Of a DNA stretch of 64,000 nucleotides, positions 33,849-45,100 are shown in pieces. How positions within the stretch are numbered: position 1 is the first letter of the stretch; every line of letters begins with the position of its first letter. Under the pieces are notes generated by a model, which was not told the DNA's origin, did no database searches, and saw only the letters and a program-made list of their open reading frames with translations. Where the stretch lies: the NCBI GenBank assembly GCA_035610835.1, contig CM069446.1, positions 73,765,062 to 73,829,061 on the forward strand, in the 5' to 3' direction. The translations under genes were made by a program, and so were the position numbers. The DNA is from Ophiura sarsii (Eukaryota; Echinodermata; Ophiuroidea; Amphilepidida; Ophiuridae).

Positions 33849-34277
33849 AATAACGTTAGGTGATATGATCACAAGCATTGCTATAGATAAATTTAAAAAC
33901 TCTACAAATTACAGTATTTTACCTTAATTGCACCAGCCTATCTCTGGGATTACTGGACCATTACTAAACATGTTTATACTTATGCATTTCTCATGGTGAT
34001 TTCAAATATGGTGAAGAAATTAAATAATGTTGACATTTTTGTGGAGAGTGTTAATGAAATGTCTGCAGAACTACCTTCATGTTCCTCGGTACGACATAAA
34101 GCTACCGCCCCACCCCACCCCCACCCAACCCCACCCTACTAAACTCGCTTGTCATATTTTGGTTGAATCTCTCATGACAGTATTAAATGCTGGTGCAATT
34201 AAGGTAAAATACTGTAATTTGTAGAGTTTTTAAATTTATCTATAGCAATGCTTGTGATCATATCACCTAACGTTATT
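33849..34277. mobile_element. Foldback with 89-bp arms carrying the dispersed repeat, copy 2
   Basis: 33849-33937 and 34189-34277 are near-perfect inverted arms (taacgttaggtgatatgatc and complement; gcaattaaggtaaaatactg and complement). The interior (attactggaccattactaaa, catgtttatactta) is a diverged copy of the repeat at 3192-3418 and 53735-53996. 'gctttccacacgg' just upstream matches that family's terminus. Confidence 0.75.
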
Positions 34278-34750
34278 ATAGATTGTATATAACAATGGTT
34301 TTGACTCATACCTCACCCTAGATTCTCTGCAAGCTCCACCAAGCTAAGGGAATTAAATCTATCTACAAATGTCTATGATTCTTGATCGTCTTTGAGTGCC
34401 TTTAAGTTACAATATGCTGAGCATATTTTATAACTGTTCCACTATTAAAGTAAAATATAGAAATTAAGAATATTAATACTATTAAACGAGAACAAAATGG
34501 GTTTCGAAAATTGGAAATCATGGTATACGATATTCTCCAGTAAAAGTGAAGCTCAATTTTAATTTATTTAAAGAATCACGAGGTGGTAGTGAAATGTGTA
34601 AGGGTTACAAAGTACATAGAAGCGTTACAAGATATTTAAAGCGTTTCTTCGCAAGATGTAATAACACTGATCTTTCCTAATCTGCCGTATATGGGCACAT
34701 TTAAAAATGGTATTTACTCCCTTTTGCTTTGAGTTTCTTCCTTTATAAAT
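34278..34750. other. No recognisable feature
   Basis: AT-rich; no gene recognised. Confidence 0.35.
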
Positions 34751-34754
34751 ATCT

Positions 34755-35150
34755 ATACAGAAAAGGTTGGCAGTCTCTGATTGGTCAATCACAACATCGA
34801 GTATATAGCAGCTAGACTACACCCCCAATCTTCAATATTAATTACGGTCGCTACAGCTGATCTTAATATAGAGCCTGCAGGATGACGTATGAGGACGACA
34901 GAGAGTCTCAGGCTAACATAGCAGCATAGGAGCATACGACGCATCTTTACGGAGAAAGTTGGCAGACTCTGATTGGCCAGTTGCCACACAGAGTGTACAG
35001 CAACAGCGGGACAAATTCTGCAGTGCATGATCATACATAAGTGGTGCACCGTGCGAGATAGACAGACTCTTGGATTGGATAGTCGTACGACTGGGCCACG
35101 TCTCCTTGTATTTAATATAGAGCGTACAACCATAGTACATTCAGTTATAT
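34755..35150 (+). promoter_or_regulatory. Duplicated promoter-like segment upstream of the satellite
   Basis: Two diverged copies (from about 34760 and 34955) each start 'gttggcag(t/a)ctctgattgg' and end with 'TTAATATAGAGC' (about 34863 and 35113). Each has a reversed CCAAT box (CTGATTGG, NF-Y-like) and a TATA-like element downstream of it, about 90 bp away in the first copy and 145 bp in the second. The second copy lies just before the satellite at 35160. Function is inferred from motif spacing only. Confidence 0.4.
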
Positions 35151-36931
35151 TTCGCTAACAGTTTACTGCAAAGGGAAACGAATCTGTCTAGAATTATTTT
35201 CTTCAACTTTGCACACCGAATCACGTCAGGTACCTCCTGGTGCACAAGGTAGTGCAAAAGAAACACAACTCTGTCTGCAATTTTCTACATCATCTTTGCT
35301 GCACTTCCAGTCACGGTAAGTATCAGTTATAATAGGCCTATCTACAATTTTCTACATCATCTTTGCTGCACTTCCAGTCACGGTAAGTATCAGTTATAAT
35401 AGGCCTATCTACAATTTACTTCATCCTCTTTGCTGCAAATCCAGTCGGGGCAAGTACAACACGTTAGTGCATCAGTTACATATCACCAACATTTTACTGC
35501 TAAGAGAAACAAATCTATCTACAAATATTTCTTGATCATCTTTACACACCCAGCCACGGTAAGTACAACGTTAGTGTATCAGTTATCACCAACAGTTTAC
35601 TGCAAAGAGAAACAAATCAATCTACAATTTTGCTTTGCTGCAATTCAAATCACAGTAAGTAATACGTTAGTGCATCAGTTATAATATATCACCAACATTT
35701 TACTGCTAAGAGAAACAAATCTGTCTACAAATATTTCTTGATCATCTTTACACACCCAGCCACGGTAAGTACAACGTCAGTGTATCAGTTATCACCAACA
35801 TTTTACTGCAAAGAGAAACAAATATATCTACCATTTTCTTTGCTGCACTTCAAGTCACGGTAAGTACTACGTCAGTGCGTTAGTTTATATACATCCGCCA
35901 TTTTACTGCTAAGAGAAATAATTCTGTGCACAAAATATGTCTTGATCATCTTTGCACATCCAGTCACGGTAAGTACAACGTTAGTGTATCAGTTATATAT
36001 CGCCAACATTTTACTGCGAACTGTCTACACTCTACACATTTATTGACCATCTTGGCTCTACACATTTATTGCCCATCTTGGCTGTACTTTCAGTCACGGT
36101 AAGTGCAACGTTAGATCACCAATTACATATCACCAACACTTTACTGCTAAGAGAACCAAATCTGTTTACACATTATTTCTTGGTCATCTTTTCACGTCCG
36201 GTCACGGTAAGTACAACATTAGTGCATCAGTTATATATCACCAACATTTTACTGCTACAATCTGTCTACAAATTTCTTGATCATCTGTGCTCGTCCAGTC
36301 ACGTCTAGTACAACGCTAGTGCATCAGTTACATATCACCAACATTTCACTGCAAGGAGAAACAAATCTGTCTATAAATATTTCTCGATCATCTTTGCACA
36401 TCCAGCCACGGTAAGTACAATGTTAGTGTATCAGTTATCACCAATATTTTACTGCAAAGAGAAACAAATCTATCTATAATTTTCTTTGCTGCCCTTCAAG
36501 TCACGGTAAGTACTACGTTATAGTGCATCAGTTATAAATCACCAACATTTTGCTGCTAAGAGAAACAAATCTATCTACAATTTTCTTTGCTGCCCTTCAA
36601 ATCACAGTAAGTAATACGTTAGTGCATCAGTTATAAATCACCAACATTTTACTGCTAAGAGAAACAAATCTGTCTGTACACCCAGTCACGGTAAGTAAAA
36701 CTTTAGTGCATCAGTTATATATCGCCAAAGTTTTGCTACAAAGAAAGATAAAAAAATATCTATTATTTTCTTGATCATCTTTGCTCTACTTCCATTCGCG
36801 GTAAATACAATGTTAGGGCATCAGTTATTAATCACCAACATTTTACTGCTTAGAGAAACAAATCTGTGTACACAATATTTACACATGCAGTCACGTTTAA
36901 GTACAATGTTAGAGCATCAGTTATATATATA

Positions 36932-37135
36932 GTCAGCGTGATAATGCTATGGACATAATTCCAGCAATGCATGCGTGGGGGTGTGTGCATGCATACGTAC
37001 GTACGTAAACCCGGAAGTGCGTACAGGACGGTTCCAAAATATAACCGCGCTCTAATTATACATCTTGGATCGACAACAACAAAACACGCTCGCGTGATAT
37101 AGCTTGAATTTTATCCATAGCATTATGACATGGAC
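36932..37135. mobile_element. TA-flanked MITE inside the satellite, 204 bp
   Basis: Terminal inverted repeats of about 30 bp share ATAATGCTATGGA; TA lies at 36930-36931 and 37136-37137. It also holds 'gcatgcatacgtacgtacgt', a short alternating tract. Confidence 0.75.
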
Positions 37136-37218
37136 TATGTTCACCAACATTGTACTGCCAAAATAATCAAATATGTCTACAAATTTCTTGATCATCTTTG
37201 CACATCCCGTCACGTTAA

Positions 37219-37540
37219 AGGGGTACGAAGAGATTGGCGATAAAAATGAAATTTAAAGACAATAAATGATTTCAATAGATAAAGTATAATAGAATCCTGA
37301 AACGTACATAGGAAAAGGGTTGAAGTGATGGCGCTAGATAGACATTCTGGTGAAGCCATGTGTGCCGAATAATTTCGATGTGATTTACATCGAAACTATC
37401 AAATTATGAAATACTACATGATATACTGCGAATTAAGGTAAACGGTTTCAGATGGTAGTTAGTATATGCCTATGTATCACTAATTAGTGCAAAAAAATTC
37501 AATTTCAAGGAAAATTCCATACGTATCTCTCAATGCCCCT
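37219..37540. mobile_element. TTAA-flanked MITE inside the satellite, 322 bp
   Basis: Ends AGGGGTACGAAGAGAT and, inverted, AGGGGCATTGAGAGAT, flanked by TTAA at 37215-37218 and 37541-37544. Outside, 'gtcacg' and 'gtacaacg' rejoin to the satellite consensus (gtcacggtaagtacaacg), so the empty site is known. piggyBac-like target site. Confidence 0.85.
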
Positions 37541-38264
37541 TTAAGTACAACGTTAGTGCATTCAGTTTAATGATTATTCAATTAATGATTATCACAAACA
37601 TTGTTCTGCCAAGAGATTCAAATCTATCTACAATTAAAAAAATTAAAAAAAAGGAATCAGTTAGATTATACTTCAAAATGTTACTACCAAGAGAAATAAA
37701 TATATCTACCATTTTTCTTGATCATCTTTGCTGAACCTCCAACATTGTCCAATCACGGTAAGTACAATATTATTGCGCTAGTCATATATCTCAAAATGTT
37801 ACTGCTAAGAGAAACAAATCTATCTGCTATATTCTTGATCATATTTGCTGCACCTCCAGTCACGAACTCACGGTAAGTACAACGTTATTGCACTAGTTAT
37901 ATGCCTCCAAAATTTTACTGCTAAGAGGAACAAATCTGTCTACAAATTTCTTGATCATCTTAGCTGGACTTCCAGTCAAGGTAAGTACAACGTCAGTGCA
38001 TCGGTTATATACCTCCAAAATTTTACTGCTAAGAGAAACAAATCTTTCGACAAATTCCTTGATCATGTTATTCTTAGCTGCACTTCCAGTCACGGTAAGT
38101 ACAACGTTAGTGCATCAGTTATAAATCACCAACATTTTGCTGCTAAGAGAAGCAAATCTGTTTACAAATTTCTTCATAATCTTTCCAACCATTGGTAAGT
38201 ACAGCGTTAGTTATCAGTTACTATCACACTTTCGGGCATTCAATATTTGTATACTAGTGGAATG

Positions 38265-38284
38265 CCCGTGCTTTGCACGGACTT
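38265..38284. other. Short GC hairpin
   Basis: CCGTGCTTTGCACGG forms a tight hairpin just after the satellite. It could be part of a mobile-element end, but no element boundary is provable. Confidence 0.4.
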
Positions 38285-38368
38285 CCGCTAATACGAAGGG
38301 CCTACCAGAACACTACAAAATGAAACGACACATGACTGTTTAAAAAAATATACACCAAAGACAATTCA

Positions 38369-39572
38369 GCCGAGTGCACCAATGACGGGTAGCTGAAGAA
38401 TAGCGCTACCTCGCTAGTAACTGAGGCGTAACCCAAAATGTTGAGAGCGCCAATGCGGGGTAAGCTACTAGGCTAGTAACTGGCGGGTAAATTACGCTAA
38501 ATGTTATACCTGACCGGACCCCAGAGTAAGTTGGGGCATAACGTTTTATGCCACAAGTCAGTCGATTCTAGCAGTAGCGTAAATTTGTTGTGAACATTGG
38601 AGGGGATGATTCGCAGATGCTGAAGGACCAATTGCGCTTGCATGCCCAGGGGGTGTCTATTTGAAGTGGAATGTGACCCCTCATAAGCTGAAAGATTTTA
38701 TATTTTTGAAAATCCATTCATGTAATTTTGTAATTTTTTTAGTCAAAATTTAGATCAACTCCTTTTGCCCATTCAAACACTAATCGCACCGACTTTGGGT
38801 CATATTTTGACCAAAATGTACTAATTGTCCAAGGATCTTAAATAATGACTAAATAAATAAACTTATTATTGTTTATATTAATTAAAAACTGATAAAGCCA
38901 AGTTTCAACATTATTGTGAGTGGAAAGTAGAACTAGAAGAACGAGAAGAAAAAAAGCATATCGTGCCGTGCGTGGTCTAGGGATCGAACCGGGGTTCTGC
39001 GATTAACAAGCGAAGGACAAGGTATCCACGCCACGGAAGTATTTGTGTTAAGAGATGTGTTATAATTGTATATAATTGTTTCCATCGGGTGCTTGTGTTT
39101 TTCATTAAAATTGTGCTTTTTGGTGCAATGTTTGTATGTGCCCCTCGCCCAAAATATGTTTGTAATGTCATGATAGTCCTTATTTTTGAAAAAGCGGTAA
39201 ACAAACTTCGACATTTTTGGCAATAAAATGGCATCATTTTTTTCCGGATCGCAGGCCGACTCCACGTGATTCTTGATTTACACTTACCTATGACCTAGCG
39301 AGTGACGACACATTTTAAATATTACGGAGGACCATTCACGTCAGAGTTTTACAGTAAACTATAGGTTAACACTTCGCATATGCGCCAATTAATTTTGTAA
39401 GTGGACGATGCTGATTAATGTGGATATTTACCTCGCTAGTTACTATTCTGTTGTTATTCGCCAGTTGTGCTCTAAGAATTACATCGTTGGTAAGTTACGC
39501 TACAGTTACAGCATAACTACTAGGGAGGTAGCTTACCTCCCTGTTAAGTTACCCGTCATTGGTGCACTCGGC
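38369..39572. mobile_element. TIR element of about 1.2 kb with 23-bp ends
   Basis: GCCGAGTGCACCAATGACGG at 38369 and its inverse at 39572 are near-perfect, and both are followed inward by text with 'GCTACCTC' and 'CTAGTA'. No clear target duplication, so the outer limits are approximate. No transposase; the interior has a tRNA-like sequence and AT-rich filler. Confidence 0.65.
38970..39031 (-). other. tRNA-like sequence with short D arm
   Basis: On the minus strand a 62-nt segment has a 6-bp acceptor stem (GCGTGG with CCACGC) and a B box (GGTTCGATCCC). The D region is too short and the T stem is imperfect. Probably a tRNA-derived repeat rather than a working tRNA. Confidence 0.4.
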
Positions 39573-39656
39573 CGCATACTTTGTAATAATATATTCTTTG
39601 TCTAAATTGTTTGATTGTTTGGGTCAGCTATTTTCAAGTCTTTGTGATGGTAAATA

Positions 39657-40712
39657 CGAGGGTCATTCAATAAGTTCTACCTCCTACCTCATAACTTTAT
39701 TATTATATGAGCCAGTCTTATCAAATATCACACGGTTGTAGCTTAGAATTTCAGCTACAAATCCAATGTAAATTGATCTGAGTACTGGTTGTACTTGTCC
39801 GGACATGCAGTGAGAATCAAACCTCGATTTAGTGTGACGGAAACGGAAGAAAAACAGCAAAATATCGCCGAAGTGCTTTTCTATTGGCCTATTGTAAGAG
39901 GCAAAACATACCTATCGGTCAATTATATCCGTTCTAAATGTCAGATATCTCTTTAACAGACTATAAACAATAAAGTTGACAGATTGGTTTGGAAAAAATA
40001 TGCCCTCTGATTAGGCAGATCCAGGTCAGGACAACCATTCAGCTTACCCCTCCCCTAGAGAACCCTGTAAATATCATATTTGACTTTCATGATAACTAAG
40101 CGATCTTCAATATATCGAACCAAATGGAGGGATAAAGTCTGTCAAAGCGATAATTTTCCATCATTGACTACCTGATTGACTATTCTGAAGATTGCACAAA
40201 AGTAAAGCTCATAAAGTGACTATTATGGTAAAGGTTTTACATTCGAGGCATCATAGTGGCTAAGTTGTAAAAACGAAAATTTGACTAATGGCAGTATTCT
40301 GGTATGCCAAAGGCGTAGCAATACATTTGAGTTGATAGTACACTATTTGCAAGCCTACAAGAGTTAATATTGTTTACAATCTTATCTATACATGATAATA
40401 CTGTAATATATTCAGATATTATTCATTCATTTCCATTCTCAGTATTTAAATCATGCTCTTATATCTAACCATACATTACGAAAAAACACCCGAAAACATG
40501 TGTATATTTTTAAGGTAATTTTCTGTGTCCGTTGTCCAAAATCTCTCTCTGGCTTTGACCGCGTCGTAACAAAAGTAAAACAGATATCAATTATCATTTA
40601 CTACACATTTGTAGCTATGATTTGGAGCTATAATCATGACAAATGCCATGAGGTTGACATTAATATTAGCGATGTTATGAGGGAGGAGGTAGAACTTATT
40701 GAATGACCCTCG
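39657..40712. mobile_element. Mariner-like element, 1056 bp, no transposase
   Basis: The ends CGAGGGTCATTCAATAAGTT and inverted copy extend through CTACCTCC and are flanked by TA at 39655-39656 and 40713-40714. Such GAGGGTCATTCAATAAGT ends are characteristic of mariner elements. The length is close to a full element, but no DDD/DDE transposase frame is readable, so it is decayed or non-autonomous. Confidence 0.82.
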
Positions 40713-41039
40713 TATAATATCTGACGAATCCGTTTCAGCTTTTCCGCACATTTGAACTAAACATAAATTCAATCACAGTATGAACACGAAAAATGCATGG
40801 AGAGGCAATGAGGCCTATGCGGTGTAGGCTATAAAGGGAGATGAGTAACGGTAGGGATTGATGAATAATTTGGTTTCTTATAAGAATGAGCCTCCCGGGA
40901 GGGAGTTCATGAAGTTTGCAAGATGCCTACATTAAATTATTAAAAATAAAGATGTATATTTGATCTTGTTCTCCTTAGAGGGATTGTTCCAGTCATTAAA
41001 TATCGCCAAATAGCGCTTAGACTTCTCTCTTTTACATCA

Positions 41040-41240
41040 TTGCAGGACCCCTTAAGAGGGTTACACCGGAACCGTGGAGTACTGGAGAAGTATTTCGTCC
41101 AAAAGCGTCAAAAAAATTACTTAATTAAAGATTATGATTACCAGCCATCACAGCTTTGTCCAGATGGTGAACTTGATGTGTACCTAAACATTAAACATTC
41201 CCCCACCATCAAGAACGAACAATCTAACTACTATAATTAA
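41040..41240 (+). other. Candidate exon with upstream splice acceptor
   Basis: A pyrimidine tract (cttctctcttttacatcatt) leads to GCAG at 41041-41044. A frame then runs to a stop at 41238-41240, with charged, non-repetitive residues (GVLEKYFVQKRQKN, YDYQPSQLCPDGELDVYL). It could be a terminal exon of an upstream gene or an untranslated exon of the receptor at 41417. No family was recognised. Confidence 0.25.
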
Positions 41241-41416
41241 AAGACACTTTGTGTGATTTGAATTATCTGCATCTTGGTGTGTAACGCTGCACTTGGTATA
41301 CTTGGGAGAGTTGTTAAACAGGCTTTAAACAGGCTTTAAAAAGACTTCATAATGATATCGTACTGTTTGAGTGGTTTTAACTAATTGTTCACTGTAAGTG
41401 AGGCAAATATGATATT

Positions 41417-42143
41417 ATGTTAGACATGGCGTTTCATAAACGTATAGTTTGGTGTATATTATTGCTAATCATCTGCCTCAATCACACGACATTAGCACAG
41501 CAGGTGGTAAATCTTGTCAATGAATGCAACAGTCACGTTAATATTACTTACGAACCATCGGTCGTCATTACGGATGACAGTACAGATTCAAAAAATCCCA
41601 ATTTACAAAACTCAAGATCTAGTTGTACGATAGATCTTTCATCAACACAAGGCAATGGAACTTCAGTACAATTATTGCACTCAAGTTCCAATACTATATA
41701 TTCCTATGTGTATATTGAATTAGAAGACGATACTTCGTCCCAGAGTGACCAGTGTCTCAAACGAATCGTTTCAATATCGTTGAATTCAGCACCTTGTACC
41801 TTGTTCTTGACCTCAACTGAATTCAAAATCCATTACGTCAATACTAGAGTAATTTTGAATATTCGTGGGGTGAATGCTCCCCGCTCGATATGTTCTCCTA
41901 CTCCTCCTCCTCCTACTTCTCCTCCTCTTTCTCTTTCTCTTTCTCCTCCTCCTCCTCCTCCTGCTCCTCCTCCTCCTCCTGCTCCTGCTGCTCCTCCTCC
42001 TCCTCCTCCTCCTCCTCCTCCTCCTCCTCCTCCTCCTCCTCCTCCTCCTCCTCCTCCTCCTCCTCCTCCTCCTCCTCCTCCTCCTCCTCCTCCTCCTCCT
42101 CCTCCTCCTCCTCCTCCTCCTCCTCCTTCGCCTTCTTCTTCTT

Positions 42144-42174
<31 letters not shown>

Positions 42175-45100
42175 TTCTTCTTCTTCATTCTTCGATTCTA
42201 AACGTATTTTAGAAGCATTGCACTTGTCTATGACATATAATACAACTTTTCCTGGATGTAATTTTACTGATTACGATGCAGTGGAATTGTATACATGGTA
42301 TTCAATTTACAAAGTGAAATGTCCAGATGAATGCGTCTGTACTCTTGGGTATAGATCATTGACCACAGTGTGTGAAAATGCCGTAGACACGGTTGCCCTT
42401 TTGATTTATGAACCGGATAATACTGATTTATATTTAAATAATATAGGTTTGTCCAATATCATACCTGAGGCGTTCGCCGGACTTGACGCCGTAACAATGT
42501 TACATTTGGGATACAACAAACTACAGCTACTCCCCACCCGCCTGTTTATCAGTATGGTTATTTTGAGAACACTTATCCTTAACAACAATCATCTTACTGA
42601 TTTACCAGTGGGTTTGTTCGATGGGGTTCTTAAGTTGGACTATCTAGAGTTGTCTTACAACAAACTACAGCTACTCCCCACCCGCCTGTTTATCAGTATG
42701 GCTAATTTGAGAAGACTTATCCTTAACCACAATCATATTACTGATTTACCAGTGGGTTTGTTCGATGGGGTTCTTCAGTTGGACAAACTATCTTTAGGCA
42801 ATAATAAGCTTTCCGCTCTGCGTAATGGAGTATTTGCTGGTTTCTCGTCGTTAGCAGATAACCTAGTTAATGTTTTAGGTAATTTGACTCAATTAGATAT
42901 CACATTTAATAATCTTACCTTCTTACAAGTGGATGTATTTCATGGTTTATGTAGATTAAAGGTACTTCAACTCTACCATAATCATCTGATAACATTGCCT
43001 CGAGGAGTATTTAATGGTCTGGTATCGTTACAATGGTTAGATCTAGGGAATAATATGCTGGTGACACTCCCCGAGGGTGTCTTTGATGGGCTATCACATG
43101 AGCTATGCCATTTAGGGATGTCACGGAATCTGCTGGCGTTGTTGCCTGATGGTATATTATTTGATCATCTAGTGAACGTGAAGTTTCTTTATCTACCATT
43201 CAATCACCTATCAACATTACCTCTTGGCGTTTTTGATAATCTGACTTTTTTAGAGAATGTGTATATTGGCAACAATAGACTGACAGCTTTACCTGATGGT
43301 CTTTTCAGAAGTTATCATACACATGTCTATGACGTTAATTTAGCCAATAATTTATTAAGAACACTACCAATCGATGTATTCACTGGACTGATCAATTTGG
43401 TTAATCTTAGACTTCAACATAATCAATTAATTTCAATCCCAAACGACGCGTTTAAAGGCATGCGATCATTGTATATCTGTGATTTAAGCTATAATGCTTT
43501 GTCTACATTGCCCGACAATCTATTCGACTCTCTCATAAATACAAGCAGTCTCGTGCTAAATGATAATGAGCTAGTCTATCTCCCCGAAAGCTTATTTCAT
43601 AAAATGACGTCATTGCAATACCTTGACATAAGCAATAACAACTTAAGCGAAATACCATTAAATTTACTCCCACCAGCGTTAGTGACTGATTTGACCGTTT
43701 TTAATATCTCAAACAATAAGCTAAGCAGTATCCCATTATTTGATGGGCCGAGTGATTTACTAATTTGTGATTTTAGTCAAAACACATTGAGCATTGTGAG
43801 TCCGGACATTTCAATGTATATGCCCGATCTGACTTTCCTATCGTTCGACCACAATAGTGTAACTGAACTGCCGACAGGAATATTTGAAGGGTTATATATG
43901 TTAGAAGTACTCTCTTTGAGCCATAACTTGTTGAACGAAATTAAGCCAGGTACTTTTAGTAATCTGACTAATGTCGCAGTACTGGTAATTACTAACAATC
44001 AGCTGCAAAGCATATCCAGCGGTTCATTTTCTGGTTTGTCTGAACTTCTACAACTAGAAATTCAGCAGAACAAAATTACAACACTACCGTCGGGTGTCTT
44101 TGATTATTTAATAAATTTGAAATTAGTCAATTTGTCGTTCAATTTGGTTCAAAACATTGACCATGAAGTATTCTACATCACTGGTGTTAAAGTAGTGGAT
44201 CTTCGAGCAAATGAATTACGTCTTGTGACCAAGTCTTCTTTTAATGGTCTTAACAATTCAATGGTGTTAGTAGACGAAAGCGCAACTTGCTGCTTTACAG
44301 AATATGCCCAGTGCGTACCTAGATATCCACCATCGGTTTATCTCACTTGCAAGAGAATGGTAGATAATCGTTTACCAAGGATATCAATGTGGGCCCTAGG
44401 TTTATTCGCAATGCTTTGCAACCTTTATGTGTTTTATTTACGTTACAGTAATAAGCAAGACAGTACAGTTCAATCACTACTAATATTACATCTCTCCCTA
44501 TCGGACTTTATAATGGGGACCAGTATGGTCTTGTTAGCGTCTGTCGATGCTTATTACGGAGACTTTTTCCCTTCTTACTCTGAACACTGGCGTAAAGGCC
44601 CGATTTGTCAGTTGGCTGGCACACTGTCAATATTGTCCAGTGAATTATCTGTGTTTCTTATTACATTAATCACTTTTGATAGGTTTCAGGGAGTGAAATA
44701 CCCTTTTAGCGGGTACCGATTGAGAACTAAGTCTGCCAAGAAATGCTTATTAGCACTTTGGTCTATCGGTTTGTTTATCAGCGTTATCCCAGTTGTGCTA
44801 TCTGGTGTGTATTCTGATGTGTTTGAAATGTCTGAAGTTTGCGTAGGAATTCCAATGTTGAGAAGGCCTATTAGTGTAACAAGCATACGTTCACTTGTCA
44901 CAGATTCTATAACAACATTTATATCGAAAATTACATATTTTAGCTTTCGTACAGGAACATACCTTAGGAAATATGACGTTAAATGGATTGACGATCCACA
45001 AGAATCACTGTACGCCACATCAGAAATAACGGGCACTACATTGGCGACATATTTTTCAATAATTATTTTCATCGGTGTAAATTTGGCTTGTTTTATATTG

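Larger units (their letters stand above)
35160..38205 (+). repeat. Satellite of about 100-118 bp with recurrent splice-site-like motifs, about 23 units
   Basis: Units share 'catcagttatatatcaccaa', 'cattttactgctaagagaaa', 'caaatctgtctacaaatttc', 'ttgatcatctttgctgcact' and 'tccagtcacggtaagtacaa'. Nearly all units keep a pyrimidine-rich tract ending in AG, then about 5 nt (TCACG), then GTAAGT. The array is interrupted by two MITEs (36932-37135 and 37219-37540). Short frames inside are by-products. Confidence 0.9.

Noticed and set aside
38970..39031. Functional tRNA gene
   Set aside because: Only 62 nt with a shortened D arm and a weak T stem; more likely a tRNA-derived repeat.
39657..40712. Autonomous mariner with transposase
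   Set aside because: The length is near full, but no catalytic frame can be read in any phase.
41874..42212. Long poly-Leu, poly-Ser and poly-Glu frames
   Set aside because: They are the other reading phases of the TCC/TTC microsatellite inside the receptor gene.
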